Assembly: GCF_003050835.1 (NCBI RefSeq)
Contig: NZ_QAOJ01000003.1
Span: 248,001-312,000, forward strand
Direction: 5' to 3'
Length of the DNA: 64,000 nt
Source: Pseudomonas sp. GV071
GTDB taxonomy: Bacteria > Pseudomonadota > Gammaproteobacteria > Pseudomonadales > Pseudomonadaceae
Made by a program: the position numbers and the translations under genes. Under the pieces are notes generated by a model. It did no database searches, was not told where the DNA came from, and saw only the letters and a list, made by a program, of their open reading frames with translations. This document shows positions 48,720-59,405 of the stretch, piece after piece. Every line of letters begins with the position of its first letter. Position 1 is the first letter of the stretch.

Positions 48720-49145
48720 TCAGTCGCAATCTTGCGCGATTTGCTGACCCAGTTGGCGACGAGCGGCGTCCATTTGCTGGTCGCTCAGGTACTCGCGCTC
48801 GCCTTGCTCGTTAACCGCATAGTAGGTGCTACCGGGGCGAATTTTCGCCAGTTTGTAGCGCAGCCGGCCGCAGTAGTCGTCGATCTCGGCCTGGCGCTTG
48901 CCGGCGCGTTGCTCGGCTTGCGCTTGCTCGTCGCGGCGGGCTTTGTAGAAGGTGTCGGTACGTTCCTGACGCTGGCGGGTGGCCTCGTCGTTTTCGATCA
49001 CTTGCGGTTTGACCTGCACCTGGCTCGCGCCGGAAACCGGGCGCTGATCGAAATGCACCTGGCCCTGGGCATCGGTCCATTTATAGATTTCTGCACTGGC
49101 CTGCATGGACAGCACCAGCAGTGCCGCTGGCAACACATAGCGCAT
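48720..49145 (-). CDS. DUF4124-domain periplasmic protein
   Basis: 141 residues from ATG 49145 (GGGAGGAAGG upstream). Signal peptide about 1-18 (ALLVLSMQASAE), then the DUF4124 motif IYKWTDAQGQVHFDQRPV, a short beta unit common in proteobacterial envelope proteins, and a helical charged second half (RQRQERTDTFYKARRDEQAQ). Function unknown. An inverted repeat CGCCCGGCA/TGCCGGGCG lies upstream near 49172-49192. Confidence 0.85.
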   Translation of the reverse strand: MRYVLPAALLVLSMQASAEIYKWTDAQGQVHFDQRPVSGASQVQVKPQVIENDEATRQRQERTDTFYKARRDEQAQAEQRAGKRQAEIDDYCGRLRYKLAKIRPGSTYYAVNEQGEREYLSDQQMDAARRQLGQQIAQDCD

Positions 49146-49250
49146 GGCCTTCCTCCCTGAATAAACGCCAACGCCCGGCACCTTGCCGGGCGACGCTATC
49201 TTGGCGAACTGCCGAGAACTTGCCAATAGCATGTTGGCGCGGCCGCTAGC

Positions 49251-49622
49251 TTACAACGGCGCCGCCGACACCTTGGCCGCCTGATTCGGTTTGTGGCCAA
49301 GCTGCTGCAGGGTGTCCAGACGGGCGCGAGCCCGGTAGGCGTATTCACTGGCGGGGTAACGGGCAATGATGAACTGGTAGGTCTGGGCGGCGTCGACAAA
49401 CAGGTTCTCGCGTTCCAGGCACTGGCCGCGCAACAGCGAGATCTCCGGTTGCACGTAGCTGCGCGAGCGGCTTTTGCGCTCCGCCTGGGACAGCTCGAGC
49501 ATGGCCTTGTCACAGTCGCCGGCGTTGTACTGCTTGTAGGCTTCGTCCAGGTGGTAATCCATCGACATACTGTTGCAGCCCACTGCACTCAGCGCCATGA
49601 CCAAAATAAGCAAAATTCGCAT
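49251..49622 (-). CDS. TPR-like lipoprotein
   Basis: 123 residues from ATG 49622, chosen because GGAGG lies 8 bp upstream; an ATG six bases earlier is too close. Lipobox LSAVGC (Cys16), then tetratricopeptide-like helices (DEAYKQYNAGDCDKAMLELS; AQTYQFIIARYPASEYAYRA). It is likely anchored in the outer membrane; role unknown. Confidence 0.8.
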   Translation of the reverse strand: MRILLILVMALSAVGCNSMSMDYHLDEAYKQYNAGDCDKAMLELSQAERKSRSRSYVQPEISLLRGQCLERENLFVDAAQTYQFIIARYPASEYAYRARARLDTLQQLGHKPNQAAKVSAAPL

Positions 49623-49790
49623 AGGCATATCCTCCAATGAGGAGTGTATCGACAGGCGCCGGAAAAACTGCAGAGGTACGCAGCAGCATATCCTCCGATT
49701 GGAACTGTGGCAGCACCCTTGGTCCAGCGCCAGGGCGTGGCTAGACTGAGGCGGCGTAACGGCACAGCACAATAAGAACAAGGAACTCGG

Positions 49791-50594
49791 ATGCCCATTC
49801 GCCCTTTGCTGCCCCTGCTCTACTGCGTATTGCTCAGCGCTTGCGCGCCCACCACACCGCTGTTTCTGGCCCAGGTCGGCACCCAGGAAGCCGCCGAGTC
49901 CAAAGAGCTGAAGAACAACCGCATGCTCGCCGCCATCGAAGACGAAGGCGACCTGCTGACCTACAGCGCCATGGCCATTCGCGACGGCACCAGCGCCAAG
50001 GCCGAAGCCACCTATATGAAAGGCTACGAGGATTCGCAGTTGAGCGACGAGGTGCGGGCCATTTCCCTGTACCAGATCGGCCTCATCTATATGAGCCGCT
50101 TCAACGACCAGCGCGACGACACCAAGGCCCTCAACACCTTCTACAAAGTGCGCAACGAGTTCGCCCAGACCCGCGCCGCACGCCGCAGTGAACAGCGCAT
50201 CGGGCTGATCACCCAGCGCGCCAACGAACCGCTGCAGCAAACCGCCCGCGAGTTGCTGGCCAACTGGCAGCCGAGCCAGAGCCTCGACCTCAACAAACCC
50301 AGCCTGGACCCGGACATGACCCTGCTGTCGCGCCGCGCGGTACTCAAGGACCGGGTCAGCGACGCCGAAGAGTTGTACCGGGTGGCGCTGATGGATGCCG
50401 GGGTGGAACCGGCGATCAAGCACGAAGCCATGTACCAGGTGGCGCTGATGTACCTGGCCGCCGACAACCCGCACCCCAGCCGCGACAAGGCCATTGAATA
50501 CCTGCGCCAGTTACTGGCCCAGCACCCGAGCGCCGAGTTGCAGGAAAAAGCCGCCCGCCATCTGGATACCGCGCTGAACATCACCACGCCTTGA
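49791..50594 (+). CDS. TPR/Sel1-like lipoprotein
   Basis: 267 residues. Lipobox LLSAC with the lipidated Cys at 18, then repeated helical pairs with TPR character (SDEVRAISLYQIGLIYMSRF; HEAMYQVALMYLAADNPHPS; AIEYLRQLLAQHPSAELQEK). AATAAGAACAAGGA just ahead of the start includes an AAnAAnAA Hfq/Crc-type motif. Diverges from the smaller TPR-like lipoprotein gene, so the two may be functionally paired in the envelope; unproven. Confidence 0.82.
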   Translation: MPIRPLLPLLYCVLLSACAPTTPLFLAQVGTQEAAESKELKNNRMLAAIEDEGDLLTYSAMAIRDGTSAKAEATYMKGYEDSQLSDEVRAISLYQIGLIYMSRFNDQRDDTKALNTFYKVRNEFAQTRAARRSEQRIGLITQRANEPLQQTARELLANWQPSQSLDLNKPSLDPDMTLLSRRAVLKDRVSDAEELYRVALMDAGVEPAIKHEAMYQVALMYLAADNPHPSRDKAIEYLRQLLAQHPSAELQEKAARHLDTALNITTP

Positions 50595-50698
50595 GCACAG
50601 CGCTATAAAGGTGGGCAGAAGGTAGTGCAGCGGAACAATGACTACAGCGCACGGGCATAGTAGCCTCGGCTTCTGCTCGCCCTTTGGAGTCTTTTCGC

Positions 50699-52150
50699 AT
50701 GACCTTTCGCCGCACCAAAATCGTCGCCACCCTCGGTCCAGCCAGCAACTCGCCTGAGGTTCTGGAACAACTGATTCTTGCCGGCGTCGATGTCTGCCGC
50801 CTGAACTTCTCCCACGGCACCCCCGACGAACACAAAGCGCGCGCCAACCTGGTTCGTGAAATCGCCGCCAAGCACGGCCGCTTCGTAGCGCTGCTCGGCG
50901 ACCTGCAAGGGCCGAAGATCCGCATCGCCAAATTCGCTGACAAGCGCATCGAGCTCAAAGAAGGCGACAGCTTCCGTTTCTCCGTGACCCATCCGCGCGA
51001 TGCCGGCACCCAGGAAGTGGTCGGCATCGACTACCCGGACCTGATCAAAGACTGCAAAACCGGTGACGAGCTGCTGCTCGACGACGGCCGTGTGGTGATG
51101 CTGGTGGAGTCCACCACCGCTGACGAACTGCACTGCCGCGTCCTGATCGGCGGCCCGCTGTCCGACCACAAGGGCATCAACCGCCGTGGTGGCGGCCTGA
51201 CCGCACCGGCCCTGACCGCCAAAGACAAAGCCGACATCAAGCTGGCGGCGGAAATGGAGCTCGACTACCTGGCCGTGTCCTTCCCGCGTGATGCGGCGGA
51301 CATGGAACTGGCCCGCCGTCTGCGCGACGAAGCTGGCGGTACCGCCTGGCTGGTGGCCAAAATCGAACGCGCCGAAGCGGTGGCCGACGACGAAACCCTC
51401 GATGGCCTGATCCGCGCCAGTGACGCGGTGATGGTTGCCCGTGGCGACCTCGGCGTGGAAATCGGCGACGCCGAGCTGGTGGGCATCCAGAAGAAAATCA
51501 TCCTGCACGCCCGCCGTCTGAACAAAGCGGTGATCACCGCCACGCAGATGATGGAGTCGATGATCAGCAGCCCGATGCCGACCCGCGCCGAAGTCTCGGA
51601 CGTGGCCAACGCCGCACTGGACTTCACCGATGCGGTGATGCTCTCGGCCGAAAGCGCCGCCGGCCTGTACCCGGTGGAAGCCGTGAAGGCCATGGCCCGC
51701 GTGTGCGTCGGTGCGGAAAAGCACCCGACCAACAAGCGCTCCAGCCACCGTCTGGGCCACACCTTTACCCGTTGCGATGAAAGCGTGGCCCTGGCGGCCA
51801 TGTACACCGCCAACCACTTCCCCGGTGTGAAAGCGATCATCGCTTTGACCGAAAGTGGTTACAGCCCGCTGATCATGTCGCGCATCCGCTCGCAGGTGCC
51901 GATCTTCGCCTTCACCCCGCACCGCGAAACCCAGGCCCGGGTGGCCATGTTCCGTGGCGTCTACACCGTACCGTTCGACCCGGCAGCGCTGCCGGCGAAC
52001 AAAATCAGTGAAGCGGCGATTGATGAGCTGGTGAAACGCGGCGTGGTGCAACCCGGCGACTGGGTGATCCTGACCAAGGGCGACAGCTACCACACCACCG
52101 GTGGCACCAACTCGATGAAGATCCTTCACGTCGGCGAACCACAGGTCTGA
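50699..52150 (+). CDS. pykA: PykA, pyruvate kinase II
   Basis: 483 residues from ATG 50699. Pyruvate kinase landmarks in order: FRRTKIVATLGPAS, the substrate region RLNFSHG, metal/phosphate region AKIERAEAV, MVARGDLGVEIG, and ITATQMMESMI. The C-terminal allosteric domain ends TNSMKILHVGEPQ. It makes pyruvate and ATP from phosphoenolpyruvate in lower glycolysis, here the last step of Entner-Doudoroff metabolism. The gene is convergent with pabB and separated by a 28-bp hairpin. Confidence 0.96.
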   Translation: MTFRRTKIVATLGPASNSPEVLEQLILAGVDVCRLNFSHGTPDEHKARANLVREIAAKHGRFVALLGDLQGPKIRIAKFADKRIELKEGDSFRFSVTHPRDAGTQEVVGIDYPDLIKDCKTGDELLLDDGRVVMLVESTTADELHCRVLIGGPLSDHKGINRRGGGLTAPALTAKDKADIKLAAEMELDYLAVSFPRDAADMELARRLRDEAGGTAWLVAKIERAEAVADDETLDGLIRASDAVMVARGDLGVEIGDAELVGIQKKIILHARRLNKAVITATQMMESMISSPMPTRAEVSDVANAALDFTDAVMLSAESAAGLYPVEAVKAMARVCVGAEKHPTNKRSSHRLGHTFTRCDESVALAAMYTANHFPGVKAIIALTESGYSPLIMSRIRSQVPIFAFTPHRETQARVAMFRGVYTVPFDPAALPANKISEAAIDELVKRGVVQPGDWVILTKGDSYHTTGGTNSMKILHVGEPQV

Positions 52151-52165
52151 TAACCCTGTGATGCC

Positions 52166-52193
52166 CTGCCCGCCGTGCCTTCACGGCGGGCAG
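52166..52193. terminator. Hairpin between convergent pykA and pabB
   Basis: Perfect 12-bp stem CTGCCCGCCGTG / CACGGCGGGCAG with a CCTT loop. There is no T run, so it may be a weak bidirectional terminator or 3'-end stabiliser. Confidence 0.6.
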
Positions 52194-52196
52194 GTA

Positions 52197-53543
52197 TCAG
52201 GCGAGCCCTTCGAGGGTTTGCAGCAGCACCCGCACCTTGGTGATCGACTCGTTGTACTCGGACTGCCAGTCCGAGTCGGCGACGATGCCGCCCCCGCCCC
52301 AGCAGCTGACCTGAGCGTCCTTGATCAACAGGCTGCGGATAGCGATCGAGCTGTCCATCTCCCCGCGCACATCCACATACAGCAGTGAACCGCAGTAGAT
52401 CGCCCGTTGGGTCGGCTCCAGTTCGTCGATGATCTGCATCGCGCGAATCTTCGGCGCGCCGGTAATCGAACCGCCGGGAAAACTCGCCGCCAGCACGTCC
52501 AGGGCATCCTTGCCGGGAGCCAGGGTGCCGGTGACGCTACTCACCAGGTGGTGCACGTTGGGGTAGCTTTCCAGCACAAACAGTTCCGGCACCCGCACCG
52601 AACCGGTGGCGCAACTGCGGCCCAGGTCGTTGCGCAGCAGGTCGACGATCATCAGGTTTTCCGCGCGGTCCTTGCTGCTGGCCAGCAGGTCGGCGGCCAG
52701 CGCCTGGTCTTCGGCCGGAGTCGAGCCGCGCGGCCGGGTGCCCTTGATCGGCCGGGTTTCCACCTGGCCCCGGTGCACACGCACAAAACGTTCGGGCGAC
52801 AAACTCACCACCGCCTCGCCAGCGCCCAGCACCTGGTAGCCGGCAAACGGCGTCGGGCAGGCCACCCGCAAGGCCTGGTAGGCCGCCCAGGGCTCACCCT
52901 GACACGGCGCGCGAAAACGTTGGGCGAAGTTCACCTGGTAACAATCACCGGCCTGGATATAGCCCTGAATCCGCTCGAACGCCGCGCGGTACTGGGCCTC
53001 GCTGAGGTCCGCGGCAAAGTCTTGCTGCAGCCTGAACGGTTGTACCTCGGTGGCCGTGCCCTGCTCGAACAGGGCGATCAAGCGCTGGCGTTCCGTCTCA
53101 GCCAACGCCGGGTGAAACAGCAACTGCGAAGTGCCCAACTGGTGGTCGCTGATCAGCGCCCAACCGTAAAGGCCCAACTGCGCATCCGGCAGTTGCAGGT
53201 CATTCACCGCCTGAATCGGCATGGCCTCCAGACGGCGGCCGAAATCGTAACTGAGATACCCCATCAGCCCGCCGGCAAACGGCAACTCGCAGCCGTCCGG
53301 CAACTCCGCCGAACCCAACTGGGCCAGGGCCGCGCGCAGGCGCTGGATAAAGTCGTTGGCCGATTCGTCAGCAGCCGGCGCCAGCGCTGCCAATGGCCAA
53401 GCGCTCATAAGGTCATAGCGTGCACGCTGGGACAAAGGCCGACCGCCATCGAGCAACACCGCACCTGGCGCAGTGCGGATGTAGGAAAAGTACTCGGACG
53501 GATCTGAGCAATAGGGCAGCGGATGCAGCGAACAAGTAGGCAT
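52197..53543 (-). CDS. pabB: PabB, aminodeoxychorismate synthase component I
   Basis: 448 residues, typical for PabB. Chorismate-utilising core: [59 protein letters not shown] and the C-terminal [19 protein letters not shown]. With PabA it aminates chorismate toward p-aminobenzoate for folate. The first ATG at 53543 has no strong ribosome site but no better start is near. Confidence 0.94.
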   Translation of the reverse strand: MPTCSLHPLPYCSDPSEYFSYIRTAPGAVLLDGGRPLSQRARYDLMSAWPLAALAPAADESANDFIQRLRAALAQLGSAELPDGCELPFAGGLMGYLSYDFGRRLEAMPIQAVNDLQLPDAQLGLYGWALISDHQLGTSQLLFHPALAETERQRLIALFEQGTATEVQPFRLQQDFAADLSEAQYRAAFERIQGYIQAGDCYQVNFAQRFRAPCQGEPWAAYQALRVACPTPFAGYQVLGAGEAVVSLSPERFVRVHRGQVETRPIKGTRPRGSTPAEDQALAADLLASSKDRAENLMIVDLLRNDLGRSCATGSVRVPELFVLESYPNVHHLVSSVTGTLAPGKDALDVLAASFPGGSITGAPKIRAMQIIDELEPTQRAIYCGSLLYVDVRGEMDSSIAIRSLLIKDAQVSCWGGGGIVADSDWQSEYNESITKVRVLLQTLEGLA

Positions 53544-53706
53544 GGGCAGGGTCGAGCGGGCGCGGGCGCCGATTGTAGAGCGCTGCCAGCATTCATCCTA
53601 GAGCGCGTGAGTGGGTTTACTCGGAGATAGCGAGCTGATTAGTATGGATAGATCCCAAGGGTACGAAATTTCTTATCAGAATAATAATTTTCAAGGGATC
53701 CAGGTC

Positions 53707-56418
53707 ATGGATGAAGTGCGAGATCCAGCCGCGGGTAGCCTCCTTCGCTCGAAGCTACGGCCACCGCAAGTACCTGCCGACTATTTGCCGCGCCCCCACG
53801 TGCAAGCCGCTCTGGCTGCCAACCCCCATGCGCGACTGATACTGCTGTCGGCACCGGCCGGCTTTGGCAAGACCACCGCCCTGGCCGCCATGGCTCAGGC
53901 GCATGCCGCCGCTGGTAATGCCGTGGCGTGGTTTTCCCTGAGCCCCGAAGACGACGACCCCTCACGGTTCTTCCAACAACTGATCGAAGCCCTGCGCGCC
54001 GCCCTTCCCGGCCTTGGCGACGACGCCCTCGGCTACCTGCAGAACACCATGCGGGTGCCGGCAGCGGCGTTGATGGAAAGCCTGCTGGCCGATCTCACCC
54101 AGCGCGAGCAGCCGCTACTGTTGGTGCTCGATGATCTGCACCTGGTGCAGGACGCCGAGCTGCTCGCCAGCCTCAACCGCCTGATCAAACTGGCCCCGGC
54201 CGGGTTTGTTCTGGCCATCGGCAGCCGCTCGACGCCGGCACTGAACCTGGCCACCTGGCGGGCCAAGGAAGTGCTGCTGGAAATCGGCGCGCCGGAACTG
54301 CGCATGAGCAAGGCGGAAACCCGCGAATACCTCGACCGCGGCGGCCTGCACCTGGACGACGTGGCGCTCAACGCCCTGCACGGCCACACCGAAGGCTGGG
54401 TAGTTGGCGTGCACCTGGCCAGCCTGTGGCTGCGCCACCAACCGCAAGCGTCCGAACAAATGGCGGAAATGGGCGGCGACCAGGTGGCGGTCGGCGACTA
54501 CCTGCTGCGCAGCGTATTTGAGCAACTCTCTGCCGAGATGCAGGACGTACTGCTGGCCCTGGGCGTAGCCACCCAACTCAGTGGCGACCTGGCCAACGCC
54601 CTTACCGGGCGCCAGGACGGCCAGCAGTTGCTGGAAAAACTCGAAGCCATGCAGCTGTTCTTGCTGCCCCTGGACCGTGAACGGCAGTGGTACCGCTTCC
54701 ATAACCTGTTCGCTGATTTCCTCCGCTCGCGCCTTAAAGAGCGCGACCCCGAGCGCCTCAGCCAACTGCATTTCAACGCCAGCCTGTGGTTCACCAACCA
54801 CCACATGCAGAACCTGGCGATCGAACACGCGTGCCTGGCCGACGACCCGCAAATGCTCGCCGCGCTGGTGGACGGCTGTGGCCTGGAGCTGATCAACCGT
54901 GGCCAGCTCAACCTGATCTACCGTTGGCGCCAGCGCGTGCCCAACGACATTGCCGAGCGTTTTCCGGTGCTGGTGCTGGCCGATGTCTGGAGCCGCGCCG
55001 CCGAGTTGTCGCTGCCCGAAGCCAACGGCATGCTCGACGAGCTGCTGGCACGTTGGGGCAAGAACAAGTCCGAGGGCCCGCTCAGCGATAAAGTCCTGGC
55101 GATTCTGGCGATCAAGGCCGTGCTGGCCTTGCAGAAGGATGACCTCGACAGTTGCGTGGCCCTGGCGCGCAAGGTCGAAGCCCAGCTTGGCCAACACACT
55201 GCATTTCTCGAAGTGGCCATGCTGATCATCGGCGCCCTGGCCCTGGTGATGCTCGCCCAGCCCGACCAGGCGCGGCGTCTGCTGGCCCTGGCGCAGCAAC
55301 GCAAACACTTCCTCGAAGGCCGCTACCTGGACATGCAACTGGCCAACGTCGAGATTCTGCTGTGCCTGGAACAAGGCCAGGTGAAGCAGGCGCAGCTGTT
55401 GTTCGATCAACTGCGCGCGCGGCTGATTCCCTGGTTCGGTGAGAAGTCGCGCGCGCTGGCGCTGCCGACCATCACCGAATCGCTGATCGCCTACCAGCAA
55501 GGGCGCTTTCCGGCCCTGGAAGAAAATCTCGGCTGGGCCCTGGCCACCGTCGATGTGATCAACCCCATCGACCTCTACGCCCAGGGCATGCTCAGCCTGG
55601 CGCGCACCCAGCGCATTCAGGAAAAACCCAAGGAGGCCCTGGCCACCTTGGTGTTGATGCAGAACCTGGCGGCGCGCAACCAGTCCTGGCGTTTTTATGC
55701 CCAGGCCGCCGGCGATGAGATCGCGCTGATTCTGCAAGAGCCGGCCACCGACCGGATCAAGCGCGCCGAGGCACGCTTCCAGAGCGTCGATTGGGCCAAG
55801 CTCGCGGCCAACTACAAAGCCATGAGCTTCAACCCCGTGCTGTGGGTGCAAGGCCTGACCCGCATCCGCCTGCAGCAGGCGCGCGCCCATTACAGCGAAG
55901 CGCTACATGAAATCACCCAACTGCGCGGCCAGTTGCAAACCGGCTGGCATGGCCTGCAGCGCCTGCGTCTGGACCTGCTGTCGGCGCTCAGTTACCAGCG
56001 CCTGGGCTACCAGGAGCGCGCGCAGTCGCTGCTGGTGCAGTGCCTGATCAGCGCCGAACGCGAAGGCGTGCGCAGCCTGTTTATTGAAGAAGGCGAAGGC
56101 ATTCGCCTGCTGCTGCAGAACCTCGAAGCGGCGGAACGCCAACCGGCGCTGCAGGGCTTTATCCGCGGTTTGCTCGCGGTGTGGCCGGGGCAGGATGCGC
56201 GCAAGTCGTTGGAAGTGCTGGAAGAAGGCCTCACCGAGCGCGAGCGCGACGTGGTGCTGTTGGCCGCCAAGGGCATGTCCAACGAAGAGATCGGCCAGCA
56301 GCTGGCCCTGGCGTTGGGCACGGTGAAATGGCACCTGCATAACATTTACGAGAAGCTCAAAGTGCGCAACCGGACCCAAGCGATCCGCCGCGCCCGCGAG
56401 CTGGGGTTGCTGCAATGA
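53707..56418 (+). CDS. MalT-type LuxR-family regulator (first of a pair)
   Basis: 903 residues from ATG 53707 (CAGG upstream); an ATG at 53644 would add 21 residues with poor family fit. N-terminal STAND-type NTPase with P-loop SAPAGFGKTTALAAMA near 52 and LLLVLDDLHLVQD (Walker B), winged-helix and helical repeat middle region (about 300-800), and a C-terminal LuxR helix-turn-helix (TERERDVVLLAAKGMSNEEI; LGTVKWHLHNIYEKLKVRNR). MalT-type proteins oligomerise when bound to ATP and a small inducer. It overlaps the second regulator gene by 4 bp. Confidence 0.92.
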   Translation: MDEVRDPAAGSLLRSKLRPPQVPADYLPRPHVQAALAANPHARLILLSAPAGFGKTTALAAMAQAHAAAGNAVAWFSLSPEDDDPSRFFQQLIEALRAALPGLGDDALGYLQNTMRVPAAALMESLLADLTQREQPLLLVLDDLHLVQDAELLASLNRLIKLAPAGFVLAIGSRSTPALNLATWRAKEVLLEIGAPELRMSKAETREYLDRGGLHLDDVALNALHGHTEGWVVGVHLASLWLRHQPQASEQMAEMGGDQVAVGDYLLRSVFEQLSAEMQDVLLALGVATQLSGDLANALTGRQDGQQLLEKLEAMQLFLLPLDRERQWYRFHNLFADFLRSRLKERDPERLSQLHFNASLWFTNHHMQNLAIEHACLADDPQMLAALVDGCGLELINRGQLNLIYRWRQRVPNDIAERFPVLVLADVWSRAAELSLPEANGMLDELLARWGKNKSEGPLSDKVLAILAIKAVLALQKDDLDSCVALARKVEAQLGQHTAFLEVAMLIIGALALVMLAQPDQARRLLALAQQRKHFLEGRYLDMQLANVEILLCLEQGQVKQAQLLFDQLRARLIPWFGEKSRALALPTITESLIAYQQGRFPALEENLGWALATVDVINPIDLYAQGMLSLARTQRIQEKPKEALATLVLMQNLAARNQSWRFYAQAAGDEIALILQEPATDRIKRAEARFQSVDWAKLAANYKAMSFNPVLWVQGLTRIRLQQARAHYSEALHEITQLRGQLQTGWHGLQRLRLDLLSALSYQRLGYQERAQSLLVQCLISAEREGVRSLFIEEGEGIRLLLQNLEAAERQPALQGFIRGLLAVWPGQDARKSLEVLEEGLTERERDVVLLAAKGMSNEEIGQQLALALGTVKWHLHNIYEKLKVRNRTQAIRRARELGLLQ

Positions 56419-59147
56419 CGACGCCTATCACCAGTTCGTTGGCGCACCTGCCGACCTTGCCCTTGCTGCGCACCAAACTGTTTCCCGCCGATGCAGGCGG
56501 CCGCCCGCAACTGCTGCGCCAGGCCTTGCTCGAACGCCTGTACGCCTCGCGCTCGCAGCGCCTGGTGATTCTCAGCGCACCAGCAGGCTTCGGTAAAAGC
56601 ACGGTGCTGGCGCAATACCGCCAGCGCCTGTTGAGCAGCAACGCGCGGGTGGCCTGGCTGTCTTGCGATGAAGCCGACAGCGAGCCGCAACGCCTGTTGC
56701 AGTACCTGGTGGCGGCCATCAATGCGGTGGCCCCAGGCTTTGGCAGCAACACCGCCGGCCTGTTGCAGGGCGATGTCAGCTGGCCGCAGGAGGCGCTGAT
56801 CGATGCCTTTCTGGCCGATCTCAAGCGCCTGGAAGGCGAGGTTTACATCGTGCTCGACGACTTCCACCGCATTCGCCACGCGGCCATGGGCCCGGCGGTG
56901 CGTTACCTGATCGAACACCTGCCGACCACCGTGCACCTGCTGGCCAGCACCCGCTACCAGTCGCAGATTCTGGTCGAAGAACCGTCACTGAAACCCTGGA
57001 CCCTGTGGCTGAAAGCCGAAGACCTGCGGCTGAGTTTCGATGAAACCGCGGCCTATTTCCGTGAGGTCAAACAGCTGGTGCTCAGCCGCGACGAGCTGAG
57101 CGTGCTGCACAACCGCAGCGAAGGCTGGATCACCGCCCTGCACCTGGCCGCCCTGGCACTCGCCCGCCACCCGGACCGCGCAGCGTTTCTCGCCGGGCTG
57201 TCGGGCACCGAGCGCAACATCGCCGACTATTTAGCCGAAGACGTGGTCGCCAGCCTGCCGGACAGCCTGCAACTGTTCCTCGACCAGACCTCGGTACTCG
57301 ACGAGTTCAACGCCGAGCTGTGCAACGCCCTGACCGGCCGCCGTGACGGCCTGGACATGCTCGCGCGCTTGCAGACTGAGCAGCTGTTCATCATTCCCCT
57401 GGACGAACAGGGCGAATGGTTCCGCTACCACCACCTGTTCGCCGAATTCCTCCAGGGCCGCCTGGCCAAACATGGCGACCCCACTACCCTGCTGCATTCC
57501 GCCGCCCGCTGGTGTGAAAGCCATGAGCTGCCGGACCGCTCGATCAAGTACGCCCTGCGCGCCCGCGACTACACATTTGCCGCCGAATTGCTGGAGCGCC
57601 AAGGCGCCAAGCTGATCGCCAGCAACCGCGTGTACGGCATTCTGGCGATTCTCAAAAGCGTGCCCACCGACGTGATCCGCGAGCACCCGGTGTTCCAGAT
57701 TTTCTATGCCTGGCAGCTGGCCTTCGAGCAAAAGTTCGCCGACGCCGAAGCGCTGATCGAAGAAGTCAGCACCCGCCTGCTGCAAGGGCGCGGGCAAACC
57801 CTGCACTTCGCCCTGGTGGAACTGTTGGCGGCGGCTCAAGTGCTCAAGGCGCTGGTGCTGCTCTATCAGGACAAACTCGAAGCCTGCCTGAAAGTCGCCA
57901 AGCACTGGCTCGGCATGGCCCCGGATAACCAACCGGTGTTTCGCGTCAGCCTGTCCTGTGTACAAGCGGCGGCCTATGCCCTGCTTGGCGAGTATGGTGA
58001 GGCGGCGAAATCCATCGCCCTGGCGCGCGACAACCTGCGCCAGACCGAAAGCGAATACCTGCACGCGATGACCAGCCTGATCGAGTCGCTGATCTGCAAG
58101 GAAAGCGGCGAACTGGAACGCGGCCGGGCATTGGCAGAGGCGGCGCGCAGCCGGGTGGAGCGAGTGTTTGGCCGCCGCAGCCGGGTCGGCGGGCCGCTGG
58201 CGCTGGCCTATGCCGACCTGCTGTATGAGCAGGACCGCCACGCGGCGATCCTCGCCGAACTGCCGTTGGCCACCACCTGGCGCGACGTCGCCACACCGAC
58301 CGAATTGATCAGCCGCGGCAAGCTGGTGATGGCCCGCGCACGCTTCTTTGCCGGTGAACCGGAACAAGGCCTGGCCCAGCTGGATGAATGGCTGGGCGAG
58401 TTGCATGGCGCCGGTTACGAGCGGGTGTTTGCCCTGGGCATGAGCTGCAAGGTGCAGTTTCTGCTGTGGTTGCAGCGGCCCAATGAAGCCGAGCGCATTT
58501 GCCTGCAAATGCAACAGCACCTGGCGGTGTTGCCGGCCGGCCGCTACCTGGATGCGGAAACCGCCCTGGCACTTTCCGAAGGGCGCCTGGCGCTGTGCGA
58601 GCGGCGTGCCGACAAGGCGCAAGCGAGCCTGGAAGCCTGCCTGGCAAAACAGACCGCGGAGCACCAGCGTGACCGGCGGCTGCGTCTGTCGCTGTTACTT
58701 TCTGTGGCGTACTGGCGCAAAGGTAACAGCGAAAAAGCCTTCGCCCTGCTGCAGCCCACCCTCGAAGACGCGTGGAATAGCGGTTACCGGCGCATGTTCC
58801 TCGATGACGCGTTGTGGTTGCTGCCGCTCTACGACGCCTGGCGCGCCGCCGAGCCGAAACGCGCGGCGCCGTGGCAAGGGTTGGCCGAAGTGCTGCGCGA
58901 ACAGTGCCGGCGCTTGTCCGTGGACCCGGAAAGTTTCAATGAGAATCAGGATGTTAGCCACCGCGAGCGAGAGATCCTGCGCTTCGTCGCGGCCGGTTTG
59001 TCCAACCGCGATATCGCCCAGGCGGTGCATTTGTCCGAAGCCACCATCAAGTGGCACCTGCATAACCTGTTCAACAAGTTGGGCGTGCGCAGCCGTACTC
59101 AGGCCGTGCTCAAAGGTAAGAGCATGGGGCTGCTCAGCGAGGCCTGA
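56415..59147 (+). CDS. MalT-type LuxR-family regulator (second of a pair)
   Basis: 910 residues, start overlapping the previous stop (ATGA). Same architecture: P-loop SAPAGFGKSTVLAQYR, VYIVLDDFHRIRHA, a long helical sensor region, and LuxR HTH (SHREREILRFVAAGLSNRDI; ATIKWHLHNLFNKLGVRSR). The two regulators are diverged paralogues. Two such regulators in an operon directly upstream of an envelope gene cluster suggests they control it, perhaps as hetero-oligomers; inference. From memory, P. aeruginosa also has two LuxR-type genes beside pabB. Confidence 0.92.
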   Translation: MTTPITSSLAHLPTLPLLRTKLFPADAGGRPQLLRQALLERLYASRSQRLVILSAPAGFGKSTVLAQYRQRLLSSNARVAWLSCDEADSEPQRLLQYLVAAINAVAPGFGSNTAGLLQGDVSWPQEALIDAFLADLKRLEGEVYIVLDDFHRIRHAAMGPAVRYLIEHLPTTVHLLASTRYQSQILVEEPSLKPWTLWLKAEDLRLSFDETAAYFREVKQLVLSRDELSVLHNRSEGWITALHLAALALARHPDRAAFLAGLSGTERNIADYLAEDVVASLPDSLQLFLDQTSVLDEFNAELCNALTGRRDGLDMLARLQTEQLFIIPLDEQGEWFRYHHLFAEFLQGRLAKHGDPTTLLHSAARWCESHELPDRSIKYALRARDYTFAAELLERQGAKLIASNRVYGILAILKSVPTDVIREHPVFQIFYAWQLAFEQKFADAEALIEEVSTRLLQGRGQTLHFALVELLAAAQVLKALVLLYQDKLEACLKVAKHWLGMAPDNQPVFRVSLSCVQAAAYALLGEYGEAAKSIALARDNLRQTESEYLHAMTSLIESLICKESGELERGRALAEAARSRVERVFGRRSRVGGPLALAYADLLYEQDRHAAILAELPLATTWRDVATPTELISRGKLVMARARFFAGEPEQGLAQLDEWLGELHGAGYERVFALGMSCKVQFLLWLQRPNEAERICLQMQQHLAVLPAGRYLDAETALALSEGRLALCERRADKAQASLEACLAKQTAEHQRDRRLRLSLLLSVAYWRKGNSEKAFALLQPTLEDAWNSGYRRMFLDDALWLLPLYDAWRAAEPKRAAPWQGLAEVLREQCRRLSVDPESFNENQDVSHREREILRFVAAGLSNRDIAQAVHLSEATIKWHLHNLFNKLGVRSRTQAVLKGKSMGLLSEA

Positions 59148-59405
59148 GCCAGAGCGTGTGGGGCAATGTGCTACCGCCGTTTGGCGCCTGGCCATCCTCC
59201 ATCCCTTGGATGGGCTGGCAGCCGCTTCGTTGCTCAGTAGCTTTATCACAGGGCGGGAAGCATTCACGCTTCACGAATCCAGGTCTGTCGTCACCAGGAT
59301 GGGCGCGACAGGCATGGGGATCGGCGCAAGTCGATCCAGTTGCCAGTAACAGGAGTGGCTGGCAACACCCGGGGATACCCACCTGTGATCTTGGAGATAA
59401 AAACA

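Noticed and set aside
57231..58664. 477-residue minus-strand frame antisense to the second MalT-type gene
   Set aside because: Shadow of high third-position GC in the regulator gene; no recognisable domain.
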